Assembly: GCF_003048255.1 (NCBI RefSeq)
Contig: NZ_CP028487.1
Location: forward strand, 4,030,001 to 4,094,000
From: Yersinia massiliensis
GTDB lineage: Bacteria; Pseudomonadota; Gammaproteobacteria; Enterobacterales; Enterobacteriaceae
Direction: 5' to 3'
Length of the DNA stretch: 64,000 bases
Positions 1-13,229 of the stretch are shown here, piece by piece (positions within the stretch are counted from its first letter, which is position 1; every line of letters begins with the position of its first letter). The notes below the pieces were generated by a model. That model was not told the DNA's origin. It ran no database searches and saw nothing but the letters and a program-made list of their open reading frames with translations. The translations under genes and the position numbers were made by a program.

Positions 1-1714
1 TTTTGCTAAGCCACATTTCGTCCATGCCACCACCGCGAATCTGCATCGGGTAAACATGCTCCGTTTCATCCACTGTCACATCCACAAATACTAGGCGATT
101 GGTCTCGGATAGTTGTGACAAGGCATCGGCCAATTTGCTTTCCAGCTCATCAGGGGTGCGGATTGCGATACCGATATGCCCATAGGCTTCAGCCAATTTG
201 ACGAAATCAGGCAGTGAATCCATATAAGACTGTGAATGACGGCCTGAATAAATCATATCCTGCCACTGCTTCACCATGCCGAGATAGCGGTTATTCAGGT
301 TCAATACCAGCACCGGCAGGTTATATTGCAACGCAGTCGATAATTCCTGAATATTCATTTGGATGCTGCCATCGCCGGTCACACAGACCACGGTTTCATC
401 CGGTAGCGCCAGTTTAACCCCCAGTGCGGCCGGTAACCCGAAGCCCATCGTGCCTAAACCACCGGAGTTGATCCAACGACGTGGTTTATCAAACGGGTAA
501 TACAGCGCAGCGAACATCTGGTGTTGGCCCACATCTGATGTCACGTAAGCACCACCTTTAGTCAGACGGTGCAGCGTTTCAATAACCGCTTGTGGCTTTA
601 TCTTGCCGCTGTCTTTGCTGTAACCCAAGCAATCACGGGCGCGCCACTGTTCAATGGATTGCCACCAGTCACGTAGGCTATCAAAATCTTGCGCGCAATC
701 GACCTGAGACATCAAGTCCAACATTTGCGTCAGGACTTGTTTAGCATCACCAACAATCGGGATATCTGCTGTTACCGTTTTGGAGATGGATGTCGGATCG
801 ATATCAATGTGTAACACGGTCGCGTCTGGGCAGTATTTCGCCAAGTTATTGGTCGTACGGTCGTCAAAGCGTACGCCCACAGCAAAAATAAGGTCCGCAT
901 TATGCATGGCCATATTGGCCTCAAACGTCCCGTGCATCCCCAACATGCCAACATTCTGGCGATGAGTGCCGGGGAAGCTGCCTAACCCCATCAGAGAACT
1001 GGTAACAGGCAGGTTTAGTTTCTCAGCAAAGGCCAATAACTCTTCGTGACAAGCTGCATTTATCGCGCCACCACCGACATACATGATCGGTCTTTTAGCC
1101 GCTAAAATAGTTTGCAGCGCGCGCTTAATCTGCCCACGGTGACCTTGTACCGTCGGATTATAAGAACGCATGCTAACTTGTTCAGGGTAAGCGTAAGGCA
1201 TTCTGACCGCAGGTCCGACGATATCTTTTGGCAAATCAATGACGACTGGCCCAGGGCGACCTGTTGATGCCAGATAAAAAGCTTTTTTCAGTACAGAGGG
1301 AATATCTTCCGTGCGCTTAACCAGGAAGCTGTGTTTAACCACTGGGCGGGAAATACCCACCATGTCGCACTCTTGGAAAGCATCATAGCCAATCAACGAG
1401 CTAGGCACCTGACCAGAGAGCACCACCATGGGTACTGAATCCATATATGCCGTGGCAATACCGGTAATCGCATTGGTTGCACCGGGGCCGGAGGTGACTA
1501 GCACCACACCGACCTCACCAGTAGCCCGCGCATAGCCATCGGCCATGTGAACCGCACCTTGCTCATGGCGCACTAGCACATGATCAATGCCTCCTACCGT
1601 GTGCAGGGCATCGTAGATATCAAGTACGGCCCCGCCGGGATAACCGAACACATGCTTAACGCCCTGATCGATTAACGATCGGACAACCATCTCGGCTCCT
1701 GACAACATCTCCAT
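1..1714 (-). CDS. ilvI: Acetolactate synthase III large subunit, 3'-truncated by window edge
   Basis: IlvI catalyses the thiamine-diphosphate (ThDP)-dependent condensation of pyruvate with pyruvate or 2-ketobutyrate, the first common step of valine/leucine/isoleucine synthesis. The frame is open from the ATG at 1714 to the window edge (571 codons). E. coli IlvI has 574 residues, so only the last few codons are missing. The catalytic glutamate lies in VRHEQ (Glu51). The ThDP/Mg motif GDGSIQ...NLNN and the C-terminal [12 protein letters not shown] typical of IlvI are present. The start has a strong GGAGG ribosome site 7 nt upstream. ilvH (small subunit) would be expected just outside the window. 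In E. coli leuO is the direct neighbour; here an acyl-CoA ligase gene lies between them. Confidence 0.95.
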   Translation of the reverse strand, partial: MEMLSGAEMVVRSLIDQGVKHVFGYPGGAVLDIYDALHTVGGIDHVLVRHEQGAVHMADGYARATGEVGVVLVTSGPGATNAITGIATAYMDSVPMVVLSGQVPSSLIGYDAFQECDMVGISRPVVKHSFLVKRTEDIPSVLKKAFYLASTGRPGPVVIDLPKDIVGPAVRMPYAYPEQVSMRSYNPTVQGHRGQIKRALQTILAAKRPIMYVGGGAINAACHEELLAFAEKLNLPVTSSLMGLGSFPGTHRQNVGMLGMHGTFEANMAMHNADLIFAVGVRFDDRTTNNLAKYCPDATVLHIDIDPTSISKTVTADIPIVGDAKQVLTQMLDLMSQVDCAQDFDSLRDWWQSIEQWRARDCLGYSKDSGKIKPQAVIETLHRLTKGGAYVTSDVGQHQMFAALYYPFDKPRRWINSGGLGTMGFGLPAALGVKLALPDETVVCVTGDGSIQMNIQELSTALQYNLPVLVLNLNNRYLGMVKQWQDMIYSGRHSQSYMDSLPDFVKLAEAYGHIGIAIRTPDELESKLADALSQLSETNRLVFVDVTVDETEHVYPMQIRGGGMDEMWLSK

Positions 1715-2097
1715 GGTTTTGCCTCCAGGCTTAGTTTGCTCATTGGATAACGGGAAGTCATTTCCACGGGATCCTGTAGGAAAGGCACAACGCCCCTTAT
1801 TCCTATTCTTAGTTTGTTATCGTTAGGGTTACTAACTTATTAACATAACGTCAGAATTTCTGGCAGGCAAACAGCAATTATCTGCCCTAAAGACAATTCT
1901 GTTAGTCACACACTGGATTTCACCTTGAAAGGGAAATAAAAAACTATCGATTAATCTATCGTCTTGGTTTTTACGCCGTACAAACGAGTAACAATAGCAC
2001 TAAATCAGGCTAACGGATTTTATGCATTGGATTCAGGAAATTGATAGCTACTACACAGAAATGAGTAGATAGAGCGGGCTTTTGAACATAAAAACAA
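1715..2097. other. Intergenic region upstream of ilvI
   Basis: This stretch of roughly 380 bp holds the ilvI promoter and a long leader. I see no convincing small ORF, leader peptide with a branched-chain codon run, or attenuator hairpin. That fits E. coli ilvIH, which is controlled by Lrp rather than by attenuation. Several AT-rich tracts around 1820-1920 could be Lrp sites, but I cannot define them by eye. Confidence 0.4.
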
Positions 2098-2131
2098 CGA
2101 CGGCCTCTAGCAAGAGAGATATAGGCCGTCG
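2091..2131 (-). terminator. Rho-independent terminator of the acyl-CoA ligase gene
   Basis: A perfect 9-bp stem (CGACGGCCT, 2098-2106, with AGGCCGTCG, 2123-2131) encloses a 16-nt loop. On the minus strand it is followed by TTGTTTTTA. It lies 27 nt downstream of the stop codon of the gene ending at 2158. Confidence 0.8.
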
Positions 2132-2157
2132 TAGTTACAAACTGAAAACAAGGTGGA

Positions 2158-3957
2158 TTAATCGCGATACATGGAATCAATTTCATTCTGATAGCGCTGG
2201 AGAATGATTTTACGCCGCAATTTCATAGTTGGTGTCAGCTCACCCGTTTCCATGGTGAATGCCTGCGGTAACAGAGTGAAGCGTTTAACCTGTTCGAACA
2301 GCGCCAACTCTTTTTGCATCTCTTTTAGCCGTTGCTCGAATAAGCTGACAATGTGGCTATGGCGTAATAATTCCAATCTATCGTGATATTTCAGGTTAAT
2401 CGAACGTGCATACTCTTCCAGTGACTCGAAACAGGGAACAATCAGCGCTGAGACAAACTTACGCGTATCGGCAATTATCGCCACTTGTTCAATAAAACGA
2501 TCCTGACCCAGCGTGCCTTCAATCATTTGCGGCGCAATGTATTTCCCACCTGAAGTTTTCATCAGGTCTTTTAGCCGCTCAGTGATGAATAAATTGCCAT
2601 TGGCATCCAATGCGCCCGCATCGCCTGTTTTGAGCCAACCATCTTCGGTAAATGACTCTGCCGTCTCTTGTGGCTTGTTGAGATAGCCACGCATGACAAT
2701 AGGGCCACGAACTTGAATCTCATTTTCAGCGCCTAAACGAACGTCAATCCCCGGTAATGGCTTGCCGATGGAGCCAAAACAGAAGTCTTTCTCTTCCCAA
2801 CAGGATACCGTCGCGCAGGTTTCGGTCATACCATAGCCATACTTGATATTGACGCCAATCGCTTGGAAAAACAGAATAATATTGTCATCTAACCGCGCAC
2901 CCGCCGCAGGTAAGAAACGCACTCTTCCGCCCAATAAATCACGCAACTTACTCAGTACCAAGCGATCCGCAAGCTTAAACATCTGCTCAGACAGCGGCGA
3001 TAGCGTTTTCCCCTGCTGTTGATGCTGGAATTTGCTTTCGCCACAGTTCACTGCCCAGCGGAACAACATCCGGCGATGCCATTTTGCCAGAGCAACTTTA
3101 TCATTGATGGCGCTGAATACTTTTTCGTAGAAACGGGGAACGGCACACATTACCGTGGGTTTTACCGCCTGCATGGCAGGACGGACCCAATCAGTATCGC
3201 TGATGTAGACATTCTGTGCGCCGGTATGCATGACATAGAAGCTCCATGCCCGTTCAAACACATGGGATAACGGCAAGAAACTGAGGGAAACGTCATTAGT
3301 GGTCAGCGTTAGGCGCTGATCATGCAAATAAAGTTGGGCTGCCATATTACGATAATCCAGCATCACACCTTTTGGTTCCCCCGTAGTACCAGAGGTATAA
3401 ATCAGGGTAAACAAGTCGTCTAAGTCGCAATACTCTACACGTTTGTCCAATAAATGCCGCTGTACAGCATCTGGTTGTTGCTCAAAATCAGCTAAGTGTT
3501 GAGCATACTCACATCCGCGCAAATCGACTGCAGCATCTAAAACAATAATTTGAGTCAATTGAGGACAATGCGGCTTCAACGTAATAGCAACATCAAATTG
3601 CGCTTGTCCACCGACAAACAGAATACGCACATCGGCGTCATTGAGCACATACGCGGCTTGTGCCGTGGTATTGGTGGCATATAAGGGCACACTCACGCCA
3701 CGCAATTGCAAAATAGCCAAGTCGGCCAATGACCAAGCCATACTGTTATTAGCAAAAATCCCAATACGCTCTTGTATGGCGACACCTAAGGACAGCAGCG
3801 CTGTAGATATCTGGGTGACGTGTTCGTCAACCTGACGCCAACTGAGCTGTTTTTCCCCTTTTGGCGACCATTCACGTAGGGCGACTTGATCTGCACGATC
3901 ACTGATTTGCTGGCGCAAACGGCGCACAAGGTGGTATTGCTCTAATGTGTGGGTCAT
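2158..3957 (-). CDS. AMP-dependent long-chain acyl-CoA synthetase-like protein (FadD15/FACL type)
   Basis: A member of the ANL adenylating enzyme superfamily, about 599 aa from the chosen ATG at 3957 (MTHTLEQYH). It should activate a carboxylic acid, probably a long-chain fatty acid, to the acyl-AMP and then the CoA thioester. Visible motifs are the P-loop YTSGTTGEPKG (about residues 187-197), YGMTET and the TGD motif; LFITERLKDLMKTSGGKYIAP carries the hinge. The long C-terminal region before the final lysine (ELTPTMKLRR) matches the FACL subfamily. An in-frame ATG at 4047 would add 30 residues without family resemblance, so I prefer 3957; neither start has a strong ribosome site. The gene is a single unit with its own terminator, inserted between ilvI and leuO. 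Its true substrate is unknown. Confidence 0.85.
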   Translation of the reverse strand: MTHTLEQYHLVRRLRQQISDRADQVALREWSPKGEKQLSWRQVDEHVTQISTALLSLGVAIQERIGIFANNSMAWSLADLAILQLRGVSVPLYATNTTAQAAYVLNDADVRILFVGGQAQFDVAITLKPHCPQLTQIIVLDAAVDLRGCEYAQHLADFEQQPDAVQRHLLDKRVEYCDLDDLFTLIYTSGTTGEPKGVMLDYRNMAAQLYLHDQRLTLTTNDVSLSFLPLSHVFERAWSFYVMHTGAQNVYISDTDWVRPAMQAVKPTVMCAVPRFYEKVFSAINDKVALAKWHRRMLFRWAVNCGESKFQHQQQGKTLSPLSEQMFKLADRLVLSKLRDLLGGRVRFLPAAGARLDDNIILFFQAIGVNIKYGYGMTETCATVSCWEEKDFCFGSIGKPLPGIDVRLGAENEIQVRGPIVMRGYLNKPQETAESFTEDGWLKTGDAGALDANGNLFITERLKDLMKTSGGKYIAPQMIEGTLGQDRFIEQVAIIADTRKFVSALIVPCFESLEEYARSINLKYHDRLELLRHSHIVSLFEQRLKEMQKELALFEQVKRFTLLPQAFTMETGELTPTMKLRRKIILQRYQNEIDSMYRD

Positions 3958-4300
3958 AACATCGCTGCTCGCTGCTAAATCAATTGTTCGCTCATAAAGT
4001 ATACTGCAACTTTGCTGTTCGCCGATATTCAGCTTACATGTGTACACTTTTTTCGCGCAGTCTACCTGCTCTAGAGGTTATGGCAAATAAAATTCAGCGC
4101 AGAAGTGTGAGCTAAAAGAAACTTTGATGAAAAATACCGCATCCAAGGCAAAAGCAAGGCAAAGAGGGAGGGGTTAAGTAAAGCGATAGCATGTTGCTGA
4201 GTGGTGCTATAAGCGATGGAAGCAAGCAAGATGGCATTCAATCTCACTTTTCCCTGCCACTGAGCGTAATATCATTTCAGCAGCAGGGCTTAACAAGCCG

Positions 4301-5260
4301 CTACAAGGGGGTACTAAGTTGTCCGAGTAATTCTTTCATCCATTGGTGGCCTTTATCTCTATCCGTCGATTCATGCCATGTGAGATAGCATGGCCGGCTT
4401 ATTTTCTCTTTCCAAGGTAATGAGATCAATTTCAAATTAAGCGTTTCATTATATTGCTGAACCAACCAGCGAGGTGCGATAGCCACAAAGGAAGTTTGAG
4501 ATACAATATTAAGTACGCTATTCATATCCGTACTTTCATAGGCAATAGTTTGAGCGCTCACAATGGATTCATAATAAGCCTCACTGAAAGAACCCATTTT
4601 ATCTAATGAGACAACAGCATGTTGTTCAGAAATGAGTTGTTCTTGAGTAATTGAATGGTCAATACGAGGATGATCTTTTGACACAACCAATACAGATTCA
4701 TCATCAAATAATGAGATATCATGAAAGTCTGGGCGTTCAAATTTAGTATAACCAATAACAAATTCGGTCTCTTGATAACGTAACTGATGCTCAATATTCT
4801 CATTAAGATAAGATCGGATAATGAGTTGCACATTAGGTGCCAATGATTTAATTCGCTCTATTATTTGTGCTGTAAGCCTAATATCTAATGGACTACAAAT
4901 TGATAAATTAAATACTCGCCCACTATTTTTGGCCTCAAAACCCGCCCCCGGTAACTCATTTTGGACAAGTTGCAATGCTTGTCTCACCGGCCCAAAAAGT
5001 TGACGAGCTCTAGCGGTCGGCTGAATTCCTCGTCCATAACGAACAAACAACTCGTCATTAAACATCACTTTCAAGCGGGCGACGGCGTTACTCACTGCGG
5101 GCTGAGACATGCCCAAAGACTGGGCTGCGCGTGTAACATTATGCATTTGCATTACTGCATCAAAAACAGTTAATAAATTGAGGTCAACACTTCTTAAATG
5201 AACTTCGCTACATACTTTTTTAGTCGCTTGACCGTCGGTTACTAAGTTGTATTCAGACAT
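4301..5260 (-). CDS. leuO: LysR-family global regulator LeuO
   Basis: LeuO is an H-NS antagonist that activates or represses many silenced genes. The protein is 319 aa, close to the family length. The N-terminal winged helix-turn-helix is near-identical to E. coli LeuO ([44 protein letters not shown]). A LysR effector domain follows and ends in [13 protein letters not shown] chose ATG 5260 (MSEYNLV) because a GTGGAG ribosome site sits 7 nt upstream; the longer frame from a GTG at 5272 would place its start inside that site. leuO diverges from the leu operon across a 930-bp AT-rich region, as in other enterics, where LeuO and H-NS act. Confidence 0.96.
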   Translation of the reverse strand: MSEYNLVTDGQATKKVCSEVHLRSVDLNLLTVFDAVMQMHNVTRAAQSLGMSQPAVSNAVARLKVMFNDELFVRYGRGIQPTARARQLFGPVRQALQLVQNELPGAGFEAKNSGRVFNLSICSPLDIRLTAQIIERIKSLAPNVQLIIRSYLNENIEHQLRYQETEFVIGYTKFERPDFHDISLFDDESVLVVSKDHPRIDHSITQEQLISEQHAVVSLDKMGSFSEAYYESIVSAQTIAYESTDMNSVLNIVSQTSFVAIAPRWLVQQYNETLNLKLISLPWKEKISRPCYLTWHESTDRDKGHQWMKELLGQLSTPL

Positions 5261-6190
5261 GCTTAACTCCACTAAGCTTTATGCAGATGACACGATTAAT
5301 AAAAGAGTCCTGTTGATATTTATCATCTTCTCAAAATATCTTTGATTTCTTACTATTAATGACGCCAATATTTTCATTGTTATCGTTGTAAGATAAAATG
5401 AGCCTCATCCTTGTATATATAAAACGATATGAATTGCCTCCATGTATTTTCCGCCAATAACGCCTATGGATAAATACGTGAACAAGCCATCCACATAAAG
5501 TACCCCACATAACCCTTAAGACTAATTCACTCTAAAAATAAGACTCTGACATATCATAAGCGCCAATAATAAAAGCAATAACATGATCACATCACAAAAT
5601 GAGATAATTGACAACTATGCCATTAACAAATAATAAATTCATTAATGAAAACTTATTAGTTATTAATTATAGCGGCTAATTAACTTAATAATAGATTGAA
5701 TTTTGCTAATGCAATGATGAGTTTACGTCATAGTCATAACATGTTAATCAAATAAATAACACTATTCATTACGCGAATAAGTATTTATATTTACACGACA
5801 TAGAAATCATTAATAATAAGTTTTGCTATAAATTTACTCGCTGATTGAACAATCAAGAACAGTTTCAGTTATTAACCTCTATCTTATTAAGTGTAAAGAT
5901 CATTTTTGGCACAGCAGTCCCTCCGAAAAAACGGCTCATCACCCAAAATAATCTGAAAAGTACAATAACCCGCATTACTATCGTTATGCCAAACAAACAA
6001 AAAGGCCACTAAGCATAAATTAGAGCAATAATCCAATTTAACTAGAAAATCAGTTATTTGTTCTAAAATGATAATTACCCTATTGTCATAACCAGTTGAA
6101 GACACTATTTCAAACAAATATTGACATACCCATAGAATTCACGTATCAATTTAGGCAACGCAATATCATAACCAATGAGAAACTGAAAAA
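5261..6190. promoter_or_regulatory. AT-rich leuO-leuL intergenic region with leu promoter
   Basis: About 930 bp of strongly AT-rich DNA lies between divergent leuO and leuL. The leu promoter is visible next to leuL: TTGACA (6121-6126), 17-bp spacer, TATCAA (6144-6149). It closely resembles the E. coli leu promoter. The rest shows no gene that I accept; its composition is what H-NS and LeuO bind in E. coli. The leuO promoter must lie at the left end but I cannot choose among many AT-rich -10-like hexamers. Confidence 0.6.
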
Positions 6191-6274
6191 ATGTTCTACT
6201 CAACCCGTCTACTAGGCCTACTACTCAACGCAACTCACTTGCGCGGTATGTTGGTGGACGGAAATCAGAACTGA
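6191..6274 (+). CDS. leuL: leu operon leader peptide
   Basis: A 27-aa leader (MFYSTRLLGLLLNATHLRGM...) with the control run Leu-Leu-Gly-Leu-Leu-Leu. Four of these five leucines are coded by the rare CUA codon and the fifth by CUC, which makes ribosome stalling sensitive to charged tRNA-Leu. Length and the LLGLLLNA core match enterobacterial LeuL (E. coli IGLLLLNAS). It is followed 22 nt later by the attenuator terminator and then by leuA. Too short for ordinary gene callers. Confidence 0.93.
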   Translation: MFYSTRLLGLLLNATHLRGMLVDGNQN

Positions 6275-6296
6275 TTCAGTCATCAAGATTAACAAG

Positions 6297-6323
6297 CCCG
6301 CGCAAATGCGCGGGTTTTTTTTT
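6297..6323 (+). terminator. leu attenuator terminator
   Basis: A 7-bp GC stem (CCCGCGC / GCGCGGG) with an AAAT loop is followed by nine T residues. It lies between leuL and leuA and forms the terminator of the classic transcription attenuation control. Confidence 0.93.
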
Positions 6324-6364
6324 ACCCGCTAAGCGCAAATGTAAACACGACAAGGAATATCCAC

Positions 6365-10435
<4,071 letters not shown>

Positions 10436-10449
10436 CCGGAGATACCACC

Positions 10450-11052
10450 ATGGCTAAATTTACTCAACACATTGGTTTGGTTGTCCCGTTAGATGCGGCG
10501 AACGTCGATACCGATGCGATTATCCCAAAACAGTTTTTGCAGAAAGTGACCCGTACCGGTTTTGGACAACACCTGTTTAACGATTGGCGTTTTCTGGACG
10601 ATGCCGGCAAAGTGCCTAACCCCGAATTTGTGCTAAACCAGCCACGCTACCAAGGTGCCAGCATTTTGCTCGCACGTGAGAATTTCGGCTGCGGCTCATC
10701 TCGTGAACACGCACCTTGGGCATTGACCGATTTCGGTTTTAAAGTGGTTATTGCACCGAGCTTTGCCGATATATTCTATGGCAACTCGTTTAATAACCAA
10801 CTGCTACCAGTCACATTAAGTGAAGCCGATATTGATACGTTATTCCAGTTAGTGAAAAACAATGAAGGCATTCAATTTGTTGTCGATTTGGAAGCGCAGA
10901 CCGTGAATGCAGGGGGCAAAAGTTATTCGTTCGAGATCGACAGTTTCCGCCGCCATTGCATGATGAATGGTTTGGACAGTATTGGTCTGACGTTGCAACA
11001 TGAAAAGGCTATTTCTACCTACGAAAAACAGCAGCCCGCGTTTTTACGTTAA
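10450..11052 (+). CDS. leuD: 3-isopropylmalate dehydratase small subunit
   Basis: Swivel-domain partner of LeuC in isopropylmalate isomerase. The 200-aa length is normal. [15 protein letters not shown] is the signature that shapes the substrate pocket, and the C-terminal [16 protein letters not shown] is typical. It starts 14 nt after leuC behind a CGGAGA ribosome site and is the last gene of the leu operon. Confidence 0.97.
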   Translation: MAKFTQHIGLVVPLDAANVDTDAIIPKQFLQKVTRTGFGQHLFNDWRFLDDAGKVPNPEFVLNQPRYQGASILLARENFGCGSSREHAPWALTDFGFKVVIAPSFADIFYGNSFNNQLLPVTLSEADIDTLFQLVKNNEGIQFVVDLEAQTVNAGGKSYSFEIDSFRRHCMMNGLDSIGLTLQHEKAISTYEKQQPAFLR

Positions 11053-11061
11053 TATCCTTTG

Positions 11062-11089
11062 AAGCCAGCAATATTAATATTGCTGGCTT
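11062..11089. repeat. Perfect 28-bp palindrome downstream of leuD
   Basis: A perfect inverted repeat (arm AAGCCAGCAATATT) starts 10 nt after the leuD stop. It would form a long hairpin in leu mRNA. No T tract follows, so it may be a 3'-end stabiliser, or a terminator working with another factor, rather than a classic intrinsic terminator. Confidence 0.7.
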
Positions 11090-11326
11090 ACTACACCTTC
11101 GTCCATTATGTCGCGGAAAATGATGTAGGCATTATTGGTGTAATAATCTTCCTAATACCAATAATTTAAGATCGCACAAAAATATTAATCAAATACTCAC
11201 CCGTTTTTCCTGAGAAAAAAGCCTAAACAACCAAAAACCCGCATAATCAATCTGTTATATAACAGCGCCGTAAGCTATTAGATTGCCTACCTATTAGTGT
11301 CTTTAATGTGGTTTTTCTTAATTGTA

Positions 11327-11371
11327 TTCTGTGCTAGCGGTCACTTTTTATTTCTTAAACAACGGTATGCT
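11327..11371 (+). promoter_or_regulatory. tna promoter with CRP site
   Basis: A CRP-like site TGTGCtagcggTCACT (core 11330-11345) has 8 of 10 matches to the TGTGA-N6-TCACA core. A -10-like TATGCT lies at 11366-11371, which places the start near 11378 and the CRP centre near -41, a class II arrangement. This fits catabolite-controlled tryptophanase. The site was found by eye and needs scoring against a matrix. Confidence 0.6.
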
Positions 11372-11403
11372 GTCTTCCACCATCCACTCCTAGAGGGCGC
11401 CTT

Positions 11404-11502
11404 ATGATACGCATCGCACTGCGTTACGAAGCACGCATCTCCGGCGACAGCCGAGCTTGGTTTAATATTGATTACCGCCTCGCCAACGATTTCCCGCGTT
11501 AG
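11404..11502 (+). CDS. tnaC: Tryptophanase operon leader peptide
   Basis: A 32-aa leader ending in AWFNIDYRLANDFPR. The WFNID core and the spacing from the key Trp (residue 19) to the key Pro (residue 31), 12 positions, are exactly those of E. coli TnaC (Trp12 to Pro24). In TnaC, free tryptophan bound in the ribosome stalls termination and prevents Rho from ending transcription before tnaA. As in the Proteus type, a basic residue follows the proline before the stop. A ribosome site AGAGGG lies 6 nt upstream. tnaA begins 218 nt after the leader stop, the expected space for a Rho-dependent termination zone. Confidence 0.93.
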   Translation: MIRIALRYEARISGDSRAWFNIDYRLANDFPR

Positions 11503-11720
11503 TTTCTCATCGCTTATTCAGCTTCGGCTGAAACATCTCATTCTTATTTTTATTGCCGTCATGGTTAATCGGTTGGCTATTTTTATTGCCAAAACATGAC
11601 TGTATTTTAAATATTAATATCTAAAAACACCTAAAGTCATTGGTGCTGCAAGTAGCCTGTCAATATGCATGGCTATATTTATGCGGTTTCCAGTACTCAA
11701 GGTATTTGGAGTAATAAGCT
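11503..11720 (+). promoter_or_regulatory. tnaC-tnaA spacer, presumed Rho-dependent attenuation zone
   Basis: This 218-nt transcribed spacer has a small perfect hairpin TTCAGC-TTCG-GCTGAA at 11517-11532 soon after the tnaC stop and is otherwise U/A-rich. By analogy with E. coli it should carry the rut site and Rho pause sites. I cannot point to a clear boxA-like sequence. Confidence 0.5.
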
Positions 11721-13121
11721 ATGAAACGTATCCCTGAACCCTTCCGTATTAAAATGGTAGAAAATATTCGGATGACCAATCGGGAAGATCGCGAGAAAGC
11801 ATTAATTGAAGCCGGCTATAACCCTTTCTTATTACCGAGTGAAGATGTCTATATTGATTTACTGACGGACTCAGGCACTGGCGCAATGAGTGATCGCCAA
11901 TGGGCTGGGTTAATGATGGGCGATGAAGCCTATGCGGGTTCACGCAATTATTATAATTTGTGTGATCAAGTGAAGAAGCTGATCGGTTACCCGTTTACCA
12001 TTCCCACCCATCAGGGCCGTGGAGCGGAACAAATCCTGTTCCCTTGCTTGATTGCGAAAAAACAAAAAGCGGGCGGCGCGAAAAACCCTGTCTTTATTTC
12101 TAACTTCCATTTCGATACCACGGCCGCCCACGTTGAGATGAATGGCGCCAAAGCCATCAACGTTGTGACACCGAAAGCCTTTGATACTGTGGCTTATTAC
12201 GATTGGAAAGGCGATTTCGATTTAGATCAACTCAAGGCCACCATTTCCGAATACGGGGCAGAAAACGTCGTCTCAATTATTACGACCGTCACCTGTAACA
12301 GCTCAGGCGGGCAGCCGATTTCAATGAGCAATATGCGCGAGGTGTATCGCATTGCTCAACAGCATAATATCCCCGTTGTCATTGACTCGGCCCGCTTCTG
12401 CGAAAACGCTTGGTTTATTAAGCAACGTGAACCCGGTTATGGCGATAAGTCGATCAAAGAGATCATTCTGGAAATGTACCAGTATGGCGACATGCTCACC
12501 ATGTCAGCCAAAAAAGACCCGATGGTTAACATTGGTGGCTTATGCTGCTTCCGCAACGATGAAGACTTGTTCAACGACGTTCGCATCCGTTGCGTACCAA
12601 TGGAAGGTTTTGTCACTTACGGTGGTTTAGCGGGCCGCGATATGGAAGCACTGGCCATCGGGTTGGAAGAAGGGATGAATGAAGACTTCCTGACTTACCG
12701 TATTGGCCAAGTTGAGTATCTGGGTGAACGTCTGCGCGCGGGGGGGATTCCGATTCAATACCCAACAGGGGGCCATGCTGTCTTTGTCGATGCCAAAATC
12801 CTGCTGCCCCATATTCCGGCGGAACAATTCCCTGCGCAGGCACTGAATAACGCCTTGTATCTGGAAGCCGGTATCCGTAGCGTGGAAATTGGTTCACTCC
12901 TGCTCGGCCGTGATCCGCAAACTGGCAAACAAAAACCATCACCACTGGAATTGCTACGCCTGACCATCCCGCGCCGTGTCTACACCAATGACCATATGGA
13001 TTATATTGCCGATGCGCTGATTGCACTCAAATCACGTGCTGAAGAAATCAAAGGGCTGACTTTCACCTACGAACCCCCTGTTTTGCGTCACTTTGTTGCC
13101 CGCTTGAAACCCATCGAATAA
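11721..13121 (+). CDS. tnaA: Tryptophanase (L-tryptophan indole-lyase)
   Basis: PLP enzyme that converts tryptophan to indole, pyruvate and ammonia. The 466-aa protein belongs to the tryptophanase/tyrosine phenol-lyase family. PLP binds Lys265 in MSAKKDPMV. Two features favour tryptophanase over tyrosine phenol-lyase: Asp132 in HFDTTAAH, where tyrosine phenol-lyase has Thr, and the C-terminal VLRHFVARL with His, where tyrosine phenol-lyase has Phe. A TnaC-type leader upstream and a tryptophan permease downstream support this strongly. A GGAG ribosome site precedes ATG 11721. The operon is inserted between leuD and setA, which are neighbours in E. coli. Confidence 0.95.
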   Translation: MKRIPEPFRIKMVENIRMTNREDREKALIEAGYNPFLLPSEDVYIDLLTDSGTGAMSDRQWAGLMMGDEAYAGSRNYYNLCDQVKKLIGYPFTIPTHQGRGAEQILFPCLIAKKQKAGGAKNPVFISNFHFDTTAAHVEMNGAKAINVVTPKAFDTVAYYDWKGDFDLDQLKATISEYGAENVVSIITTVTCNSSGGQPISMSNMREVYRIAQQHNIPVVIDSARFCENAWFIKQREPGYGDKSIKEIILEMYQYGDMLTMSAKKDPMVNIGGLCCFRNDEDLFNDVRIRCVPMEGFVTYGGLAGRDMEALAIGLEEGMNEDFLTYRIGQVEYLGERLRAGGIPIQYPTGGHAVFVDAKILLPHIPAEQFPAQALNNALYLEAGIRSVEIGSLLLGRDPQTGKQKPSPLELLRLTIPRRVYTNDHMDYIADALIALKSRAEEIKGLTFTYEPPVLRHFVARLKPIE

Positions 13122-13147
13122 GCGGCAACTGCCATTCTGACAATACG

Positions 13148-13170
13148 CCCCCTATCACACCGGTAGGGGG
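13148..13170 (+). other. Hairpin between tnaA and the permease gene
   Basis: A stem CCCCCTA / TAGGGGG with a 9-nt loop sits in the 108-nt gap. No T run follows. It could tune distal expression or stabilise the tnaA message. Confidence 0.45.
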
Positions 13171-13229
13171 TACACAGCGACCAAATTGTTACCTCTATAA
13201 GTGGTAAAACCACACGAGGACACCCTACT

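Noticed and set aside
5887..6117. 76-codon minus-strand frame in the leuO-leuL region
   Set aside because: No ribosome site, no recognisable protein pattern, AT-rich chance frame in a regulatory region.
11517..11532. Hairpin after tnaC as an intrinsic terminator
   Set aside because: The stem is good, but only a loose U/A-rich stretch follows instead of a U tract. The tna system normally uses Rho-dependent termination, so I list it only as part of the spacer.
11721..13121. Tyrosine phenol-lyase instead of tryptophanase
   Set aside because: Asp132 and the C-terminal LRHF histidine fit tryptophanase, and the TnaC leader plus tryptophan permease settle the context.
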